DNA of 6,082 nt from an uncultured Moheibacter sp. (lineage in GTDB: Bacteria; Bacteroidota; Bacteroidia; Flavobacteriales; Weeksellaceae). The notes below the pieces were generated by a model that saw only the letters and a program-made list of their open reading frames with translations, was not told the DNA's origin and did not search any database. The position numbers were made by a program, and so were the translations under genes. Positions 1-5,435 of the stretch are shown here, one piece after another. The stretch's first letter is position 1. Each line of letters begins with the position of its first letter. Location: positions 1 through 6,082 of the forward strand of contig CALLXZ010000098.1 in assembly GCA_937875605.1 (NCBI GenBank). The letters run 5' to 3'.

Positions 1-740
1 TCTTTTTCCGAAATTCCGCTTTCAACCTGATCAGTTATTTTGATGCAAAACCAACTATTGAACAGTTTTTCTCCCAACCTTGGGGAATTCTTACTTATCC
101 CTTTTTTCATGGTGGAATTCTTCATTTAGCATTGAATATGCTGATGATTTATTTCATAGGACAACTGTTTCTCCGTTATTTCCGCAAAGAAGATTTCCTG
201 ACCTTTTTTCTGTTTGGTTCGTTGATAGGCGGATTGTTTTTTATGGGATTTTCGTACGTTTTCAACTATGGTTTGGGCTTGATTGGTGCATCGGCTGCAG
301 TTTATTCGATTTTCTTTGCTTTGGTTGCCTACATTCCGAAAACAAAAGTTCAATTGATGTTTATAAACATTAACATTCCGCTGGATTATGTGGCGTACGG
401 TCTTTTGGCTTTTGATGTAATAATGATTCTTTCCGACAACAACGTGGGCGGACATATTTCCCATATTGGTGGAGCTGCGTTTGGATTTTTGTATATGAAA
501 CAATTTGAAAAAGGAAATGATTTTCTGGGCGGAATCGTACGTAGCATTTTCTTTCGTCAAAAGAAAACGGTTCAAAAACAACGGAAAACACCTCCACGCG
601 ACGATTACGAATTCAATTCCCAAAAAGTAACGAAACAGAAAGAGATAGATAAAATTTTAGATAAAATTTCCCGTTCGGGTTATGAAAGCTTAACCAAAGA
701 AGAGAAAGATATTCTTTTTAAACAGAGTAAAAATGGGTAG
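1..740 (+). CDS. Rhomboid family intramembrane serine protease, 5' end cut off
   Basis: An intramembrane protease that cuts transmembrane helices of membrane-protein substrates; its substrate here is unknown. The reading frame is already open at base 3 and runs 245 codons to TAG at 738-740, so the true start lies left of the window. Numbering from base 3, the rhomboid signature is complete: His36, His41 and Asn45 have the same spacing as GlpG His145/His150/Asn154, the nucleophile is Ser97 in GASA (codon 291-293), and the catalytic His154 lies in HIGGAAFG, matching HxxGxxxG (codon 462-464). Hydrophobic helices are visible at about 46-57, 66-87, 90-110, 125-143 and 150-164. A charged cytosolic-type tail follows, and its last 45 or so residues (about 200-245, containing EIDKILDKIS and LTKEEKDILF) resemble the DUF6576 tail of Bacteroidota rhomboids. 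All catalytic residues are present, so an active protease is expected. The gene overlaps the next by 8 bases. Confidence 0.95.
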   Translation, partial: FFRNSAFNLISYFDAKPTIEQFFSQPWGILTYPFFHGGILHLALNMLMIYFIGQLFLRYFRKEDFLTFFLFGSLIGGLFFMGFSYVFNYGLGLIGASAAVYSIFFALVAYIPKTKVQLMFININIPLDYVAYGLLAFDVIMILSDNNVGGHISHIGGAAFGFLYMKQFEKGNDFLGGIVRSIFFRQKKTVQKQRKTPPRDDYEFNSQKVTKQKEIDKILDKISRSGYESLTKEEKDILFKQSKNG

Positions 741-1758
741 AGGACTGCGTTTAAGCGGATTGGATCCGGTATTTTTTGTGTCGCATCTCTTATTTTTAGG
801 GTTTTCCTATTGCATCTACCTTGCTCCGCACATCGCTCCGACTACATTTCCTTATTTTGGATTTATACCGATTATCTATCCTATTTTGGTTTTAGCCAAT
901 TTAGGAATAATCATTTTATTATTTTGGCGCAGAGCTCCTTATGCTATTTTATTTTTAATTCTTTCAATTGGTTTATATTTTCCGCTTACGCGAACTTATC
1001 AGTATTTCGGAAAAACAGTTTCCACCGAATCGGATTTTAAACTCATTACGCTAAACGGTCAATATTTACGTAAACCCGGATTTGTAGAATTTTTCAATCA
1101 GGAAAAAGCCGATGTCGTGATGCTTCAGGAAGTTTATTGGCGAAACGAAAAATTTGAAAACCTGAAAGATTCAGCATTTGCGGATTATTACCATGAAAAA
1201 CATTCAATCATACAGATTTTCAGCAAATACCCTATTATCGAATTCAAACGTATATTTTCGGACGGTGATGGAAATACAGGGCTTGCCGCTTATGCCGATT
1301 TGGATTTGGGAGATGATACGATTCGTCTCATAAATGTTTATCTGGAACCTATGTTTATCGACAAAAAGTTAGTCAAAGAATCTGTAAATGATATGCAAAC
1401 GGCAGAAGAAAATTCTAAAGTTTTAAAAAATAAACTAACTAAAGGATTTCTTATGCACGAAAGACAAATCAAAAACTTGATTCCTTACATCAGTGGCTCC
1501 AAACATCCGGTTATTTTAGCCGGCGATCTGAATGCGGTTCCCAATTCATACGAATACCAACAAATTCTCTATTGGCTGAAAGATCCTTATCACGAAGTAG
1601 GAAAGTCTTCGGGAACCAGTTTTCATGATTTTAAATATCCTTTACGGCTCGATTATATCTTTAGTTCAGACGAATTTTTACCGGTAAAATGCGAAGTTAG
1701 AAGGAATGTAAAAATCTCCGATCATTATCCCGTAGTCGGTTATTTCAAATTACCGTAA
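733..1758 (+). CDS. Membrane-anchored endonuclease/exonuclease/phosphatase (EEP) family protein
   Basis: A 341-residue protein with three hydrophobic segments (about 13-31, 44-64 and 69-86) followed by a metal-dependent EEP domain. This fold includes DNase I, exonuclease III, APE1, sphingomyelinases and inositol phosphatases, so the substrate cannot be read from the sequence. Active-site motifs appear in order: Asn108 (LNGQ), Glu133 (LQEVYW), Tyr203 (INVYLEP), Asp265 and Asn267 (GDLNAVP), Asp307 (RLDYIF), and Asp330-His331 (SDHYPV). The family often has His where Tyr203 sits, whereas APE1/ExoIII have Tyr. A Lys/Glu-rich insert (about 208-245) precedes the GDLN motif, as in other Bacteroidota members I recall. 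The only methionine that includes the membrane segments is at 733, inside the end of the rhomboid gene (ATGGGTAG), suggesting translational coupling. With three segments, the catalytic domain probably faces outward, but this topology is inferred. Confidence 0.93.
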   Translation: MGRGLRLSGLDPVFFVSHLLFLGFSYCIYLAPHIAPTTFPYFGFIPIIYPILVLANLGIIILLFWRRAPYAILFLILSIGLYFPLTRTYQYFGKTVSTESDFKLITLNGQYLRKPGFVEFFNQEKADVVMLQEVYWRNEKFENLKDSAFADYYHEKHSIIQIFSKYPIIEFKRIFSDGDGNTGLAAYADLDLGDDTIRLINVYLEPMFIDKKLVKESVNDMQTAEENSKVLKNKLTKGFLMHERQIKNLIPYISGSKHPVILAGDLNAVPNSYEYQQILYWLKDPYHEVGKSSGTSFHDFKYPLRLDYIFSSDEFLPVKCEVRRNVKISDHYPVVGYFKLP

Positions 1759-1763
1759 AGTTG

Positions 1764-1771
1764 TATATTTG
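1764..1771 (+). promoter_or_regulatory. Possible -7 promoter element upstream of the HerA-like gene
   Basis: TATATTTG in the 32-base gap is an exact match to the Bacteroidota -7 consensus TAnnTTTG and lies 19 bases before the ATG at 1791. No TTG is found at the usual -33 spacing (17-23 bases upstream), so the match is only half a promoter. In such AT-rich DNA an 8-mer with two free positions can arise by chance. Confidence 0.3.
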
Positions 1772-1790
1772 AATCAAATCAACAAAATCT

Positions 1791-3314
1791 ATGGCTTTAA
1801 AAGAAGATTTCATCCACGAAATTCAAAATAATTATCAATACAAAGGCGATAAAATCGTGTTGGGAAAAGCGAAGCTAAACGGAGAAGTTCTTCCGGATGC
1901 TGAAATTTCCATTGCTTTAAAAACGATGAACCGCCATGGTTTAATTGCCGGTGCAACCGGAACAGGAAAAACCAAAACGCTTCAAATCCTTGCAGAACAA
2001 CTTTCCCTCAAAGGCGTTCCTTCTTTACTCATGGATATCAAAGGAGATTTAAGCGGAATTGCGGCTCCGGGAAATGCAGATGATAAAGGAATTCAGGAAA
2101 GACAATCTTTATTGGGTCTGGATTATATGCCATCAGGCGCTCCTGTAGAACTTTTAAGTTTGAGTGGTGAAAAGGGTGCTCGTTTACGGGCAACCGTTTT
2201 AGAATTCGGTCCGATTTTATTCAGTAAAATTCTGGATCTGAACGATACACAAACCAGTATTATTTCTATCATTTTCAAATATTGTGATGATAAAGCTTTG
2301 CCATTGGTGGATTTAGCCGATATGCGAAAAGTGTTGCAATATGTAAGTGAAAACGAGGAAGGAAAAAAAGAATTGACTTCGCAATATGGCAGTATTTCGC
2401 CAGCTTCGTTGGGAACAATTTTACGAAAAATTGTAGCTCTGGAACAGCAAGGCGCAACGCAGTTTTTCGGGGAGCCTTCTTTTGATGTAAACGATCTGAT
2501 GAAAACCCGCAACGGAAAAGGCGTGGTAAGCGTGATTCGGTTGACCGACGTTCAGAATAAACCCAATTTGTTTTCCACATTTATGCTAAGTCTTCTGGCA
2601 GAAATCTACGAAACCCTTCCAGAAGCAGGTGATTTGGACAAGCCGAAATTGGTGATTTTCATAGATGAAGCTCATTTGATTTTTAACGAAGCAAGTAAAG
2701 CTTTACTGGATCAAATTGAAACAATGGTCAAATTAATTCGTTCCAAATCCGTCGGATTGTATTTCTGTACGCAAGTTCCGGGTGACGTTCCCGATGCTGT
2801 TTTAAGTCAGTTGGGACTTAAAATTCAACATGCTTTACGCGGATTCACGGCAAAAGACCGTAAACAGATTCAGAAAGCGGTAGAAAATTATCCGATCTCG
2901 ACTTATTACAAAGCAGATGAGGCAATTACGCAATTGGGAATAGGAGAGGCGTTTGTGACGGCGTTAAACGAGAAAGGAATTCCGACACCGCTTGCTTATA
3001 CCTATATGCGAGCGCCGTTGTCACGTATGGACGTTTTAATGGATTCTGAAATTCAATCCATCGTAAACGAGTCCCATTTGGTAAGTAAATATGCGCAGGA
3101 TCTGGACAAAGAATCCGCCTATGAAATTCTTTCGAGAAAATTAGAAGCTTCGATTCCTGAAGAAAGATCAACTTCTTCTCGACCCGTTGGTCGCCCTAAA
3201 AAAGAAAAATCAACGCTTGAAACCATTTTGAGTGATTCGACTACCAAAAGTTTTATGCGAACAATTGGAAACCAAATCATCAGAGGTATATTTGGCAAAA
3301 TTTCCAGAAGATAA
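1791..3314 (+). CDS. HerA-like ATPase, DUF853/YjgR family
   Basis: A 507-residue P-loop ATPase of the HerA/FtsK superfamily, about the usual length for the DUF853 (E. coli YjgR) family; the family's role is not established. The Walker A motif is GATGTGKT (residues 54-61). The family-typical MDIKGDLSG follows at 81-89. Walker B is VIFIDEAH with Asp292 and Glu293, a sensor-like Thr327-Gln328 lies in FCTQVPGDVPD, and Arg350 in QHALRGF is a candidate arginine finger. All ATPase residues look intact, so a hexameric motor is plausible. The C-terminus has a basic, Ser-rich linker with RPVGRPKK (464-471), resembling an AT-hook core, then a conserved-looking tail (RTIGNQIIRGIFG). No transmembrane segment or signal peptide is evident. 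The ATG at 1791 gives the expected N-terminus. The gene is followed after only 3 bases by a nuclease gene, which suggests co-expression and perhaps a shared DNA substrate. Confidence 0.95.
   Translation: MALKEDFIHEIQNNYQYKGDKIVLGKAKLNGEVLPDAEISIALKTMNRHGLIAGATGTGKTKTLQILAEQLSLKGVPSLLMDIKGDLSGIAAPGNADDKGIQERQSLLGLDYMPSGAPVELLSLSGEKGARLRATVLEFGPILFSKILDLNDTQTSIISIIFKYCDDKALPLVDLADMRKVLQYVSENEEGKKELTSQYGSISPASLGTILRKIVALEQQGATQFFGEPSFDVNDLMKTRNGKGVVSVIRLTDVQNKPNLFSTFMLSLLAEIYETLPEAGDLDKPKLVIFIDEAHLIFNEASKALLDQIETMVKLIRSKSVGLYFCTQVPGDVPDAVLSQLGLKIQHALRGFTAKDRKQIQKAVENYPISTYYKADEAITQLGIGEAFVTALNEKGIPTPLAYTYMRAPLSRMDVLMDSEIQSIVNESHLVSKYAQDLDKESAYEILSRKLEASIPEERSTSSRPVGRPKKEKSTLETILSDSTTKSFMRTIGNQIIRGIFGKISRR
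3265..3294 (+). promoter_or_regulatory. Candidate Bacteroidota-type promoter inside the HerA-like gene, directed at the nuclease gene
   Basis: TTG at 3265-3267 is followed after 19 bases by TATATTTG at 3287-3294. This fits the Bacteroidota housekeeping consensus (TTG at -33, TAnnTTTG at -7) in both sequence and spacing. Transcription would begin near 3300, leaving a leader of roughly 15-20 bases before the ATG at 3318. The element overlaps codons for a conserved-looking stretch of the upstream protein (QIIRGIFG), so it may partly be a by-product of coding. Confidence 0.4.
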
Positions 3315-3317
3315 AAA

Positions 3318-4676
3318 ATGTACGCAGTTCTTGACATTGAGGCAACGGGAGGAAAAAAAGGAGAAGAGGACATCATAGAAGTCGCTATTTATCGATTTGA
3401 CGGAGAAAAAATTACAGATCAATTCATTTCGTTAGTTTCACCGGAAAGGAAAATAGATGCGTATGTTCAGAAATTGACACAGATAACTCCGAAAATGGTG
3501 AAAACAGCACCAAAATTTCACGAAGTCGCCAAAAGAATCATTGAAATTACAGACGGAGCCATTCTCGTAGGGCACAATGTGGATTTTGATTATCGAATGC
3601 TGAAACAAGAATTCAAAAAACTCGGATATGCCTATTACCGAGAAACGATTGATACGGTTCCACTTAGTGAAAAATATTTTCCGGATGCAACTTCTTATTC
3701 GTTGGGAAAATTGAGCAAAGAATTAGGAATTCCGGTTTCCGACAGACATAGAGCGGCGGGTGATGCAAGAGCGACACTTGAATTATTCAAGCTTTTGTTG
3801 GACAAAGATTCATTAAAAAACATTTCCAAATTAGAAGATGAAAAAATATTTCCGGCTCAGAAATATGCCTCTTTTTATCAGGAATTACCCAATTCGGTTG
3901 GATTGATTTATTTTTTGAATAAAAACAAAGACGTTATTTATCTCTCTCGTTCTCAAAATATGGCACAAACTGCGAGAAAGATTTTGACAGGAAAATTGGG
4001 ATTGAATAATCGGATACGTTTAGAGTTTGAATCTATCCGACACGAAACAACCGGTAATGAATTAATTTCCTGGATCAAAGAAGCTCATGAAATTAAAAAA
4101 TTGCAACCCCGATTTAATCAGGGAGCAAAAAAATTAGAATTTCCTTATTCTATTTATATAGAAGACAGTGAAGGTTATAAAACATTGATTGTCAGTCGCA
4201 CTAAAAAAAAGAAAAAAGATTTCGTCTTAAAATTCATTAGTCTTAAAATGGCACAACGTTTTCTTTCTCTCATCACAGAAGAATTCCAGCTTTGTCCCAA
4301 ACTAAATGGTATTTCTGACCCTGATTTGGCTTGTCTAAGCTATAAGGTAGATGAGTGTTTCGGGGCTTGTGAGAAAAAAGAATCCGTAAACTCCTACAAC
4401 CAACGGGTGGATGAGTTCTTAGAAAAAATCACCACTGAAAAGAAAAACATTTTGATAGTAGAAAACGGAAGAACGCTGGGAGAAAGTTCTTTTGTATGGG
4501 TAAAAGACGGTTCTTGTGCCGGATATGGTTATTTTGAGCTGAACCATCAGATAAAAGATGCAAAAAGAATTCAGGAGAGAATGACTGAAGTAGAAAGTGA
4601 TCCGGATGTTGATTCCATCGTAAAAGGATTTTTATTTTCCGAAAAATATCGCGAATTAATTTCGTTAAATGTATAA
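3318..4676 (+). CDS. DEDDh 3'-5' exonuclease fused to a degenerate GIY-YIG/UvrC-like region
   Basis: A 452-residue two-part nuclease. Residues 1 to about 165 form a DnaQ-like (Pol III epsilon-type) exonuclease with the full DEDDh set: Asp6 and Glu8 in DIEATG, Asp91 in HNVDFD, and His144 and Asp149 in HRAAGD; 3'-5' DNA exonuclease activity is expected. Residues about 188-268 align with the UvrC N-terminal GIY-YIG domain, but key positions are changed: the GIY Tyr is Ile197, the YIG Gly is Ser210, and the catalytic Arg is Thr218 by spacing from Tyr208. Tyr208, Glu255 and Asn267 remain. The rest (about 280-452) contains Cys326, Cys339, Cys347 and Cys351 (ECFGAC) and a YNQRV motif, as in related Bacteroidota DnaQ-UvrC fusions, and might bind metal. 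A run of five lysines (296-300) links the parts. A role in DNA repair or proofreading is inferred. The start is 3 bases after the HerA-like gene. Confidence 0.93.
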   Translation: MYAVLDIEATGGKKGEEDIIEVAIYRFDGEKITDQFISLVSPERKIDAYVQKLTQITPKMVKTAPKFHEVAKRIIEITDGAILVGHNVDFDYRMLKQEFKKLGYAYYRETIDTVPLSEKYFPDATSYSLGKLSKELGIPVSDRHRAAGDARATLELFKLLLDKDSLKNISKLEDEKIFPAQKYASFYQELPNSVGLIYFLNKNKDVIYLSRSQNMAQTARKILTGKLGLNNRIRLEFESIRHETTGNELISWIKEAHEIKKLQPRFNQGAKKLEFPYSIYIEDSEGYKTLIVSRTKKKKKDFVLKFISLKMAQRFLSLITEEFQLCPKLNGISDPDLACLSYKVDECFGACEKKESVNSYNQRVDEFLEKITTEKKNILIVENGRTLGESSFVWVKDGSCAGYGYFELNHQIKDAKRIQERMTEVESDPDVDSIVKGFLFSEKYRELISLNV

Positions 4677-4705
4677 ATGCGTATATTTTCAATTTAAATT
4701 AATGT

Positions 4706-5419
4706 ATGACTGAAAAGGAAGAAAATGACCGAATCAGGGAAAAATTTGTTCCCAAAAATTGGAATGAAGTAAAGTCCAACGATTCTTGGGCTTTATTTAA
4801 AATCATGGCCGAATTTGTGGAAGGTTATGAAAAAATGGCTAAAATAGGACCTTGTGTTTCGCTGTTTGGATCTGCCCGCACACAACCTGGTTCCGAATAT
4901 TATGAAATGGCGGAAGAAATCGCATACCAGCTTACGCAATTAGGGTTTGGCGTTATAACCGGCGGAGGTCCCGGCGTCATGGAAGCTGCCAATCAAGGTG
5001 CTCAGAGAGGAAAAGGAAAATCTGTAGGAATTGGAATTCGCTTACCATTTGAGTCGGGTTTGAATTCATTTGTAGATTATGATTACAGCATTAATTTTGA
5101 CTATTTTTTCGCCCGAAAAGTGATGTTTGTAAAATATGCACAAGGTTTTATCGTTTTGCCCGGCGGAATGGGAACTTTAGATGAATTATTTGAAGCACTC
5201 ACCCTCGTTCAAACCCATAAAACAGGAAGATTTCCAATCGTTTTGGTCGGAACAAAGTTTTGGTCAGGTCTGATTGATTGGTTAAGAGAAACGGTTTTAG
5301 CAGCTGGAAACATAAGTGAAAAAGATTTCGAATTGTATCGACTGGTGGACACGCCGGAAGAAGCTGTGGGTCATATAAAAGCTTTTTACGATAAATACAT
5401 GGTTAAGCAAAACTTCTAA
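4706..5419 (+). CDS. LOG family protein (TIGR00730), putative nucleotide 5'-monophosphate phosphoribohydrolase
   Basis: A 237-residue Rossmann-fold enzyme of the 'lonely guy' family. Characterised members cut the N-glycosidic bond of (cytokinin) riboside 5'-monophosphates, releasing the base and ribose 5-phosphate. In bacteria the natural substrate is often an ordinary nucleotide or tRNA-derived modified AMP, so the precise substrate is left open. Visible motifs are SLFGSAR (52-58), TGGGPGVMEAANQGA (85-99), the catalytic Arg137-Lys138 and PGGMGTLDE (152-160, with Glu160), followed by LTLVQT. These match an intact active site. A charged stretch of roughly 45 residues precedes the core. The ATG at 4706 gives this N-terminus; another ATG four bases upstream is out of frame. 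The protein is soluble, with no signal peptide. The 29-base gap before it contains the palindrome AATTTAAATT (4691-4700) and no clear terminator. The gene probably belongs to the same transcript as its neighbours. Confidence 0.96.
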   Translation: MTEKEENDRIREKFVPKNWNEVKSNDSWALFKIMAEFVEGYEKMAKIGPCVSLFGSARTQPGSEYYEMAEEIAYQLTQLGFGVITGGGPGVMEAANQGAQRGKGKSVGIGIRLPFESGLNSFVDYDYSINFDYFFARKVMFVKYAQGFIVLPGGMGTLDELFEALTLVQTHKTGRFPIVLVGTKFWSGLIDWLRETVLAAGNISEKDFELYRLVDTPEEAVGHIKAFYDKYMVKQNF

Positions 5420-5435
5420 CTCATTATACTAAAAC

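Noticed and set aside
80..373. A 97-codon + strand frame starting at 80
   Set aside because: It overlaps the rhomboid frame in another phase, and the rhomboid signature lies in the other frame.
126..623. A 165-codon open frame on the - strand opposite the rhomboid gene
   Set aside because: It lies fully antisense to a gene with all rhomboid catalytic motifs, and its translation is basic and low in recognisable structure. It is a coding shadow.
2123..2580. Two overlapping - strand open frames (129 and 101 codons) within the HerA-like gene
   Set aside because: They are antisense to conserved ATPase sequence, show no family motif, and fit chance openness from the + strand codon use.
1791..4676. 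A HerA-nuclease anti-phage defence island
   Set aside because: The ATPase is of the widespread DUF853/YjgR type, the nuclease is a DnaQ-UvrC fusion and not a Sir2 or DUF4297 effector, and there are no mobile-element or defence neighbours. Kept only as a pairing worth checking.
4682..4700. TATATTTT plus the AATTTAAATT palindrome before the LOG gene, as a promoter/operator
   Set aside because: The -7 match lacks the final G, no TTG lies at the right distance, and a 10-base A/T palindrome is easily produced by chance in AT-rich DNA. It is too short and T-poor for a terminator.
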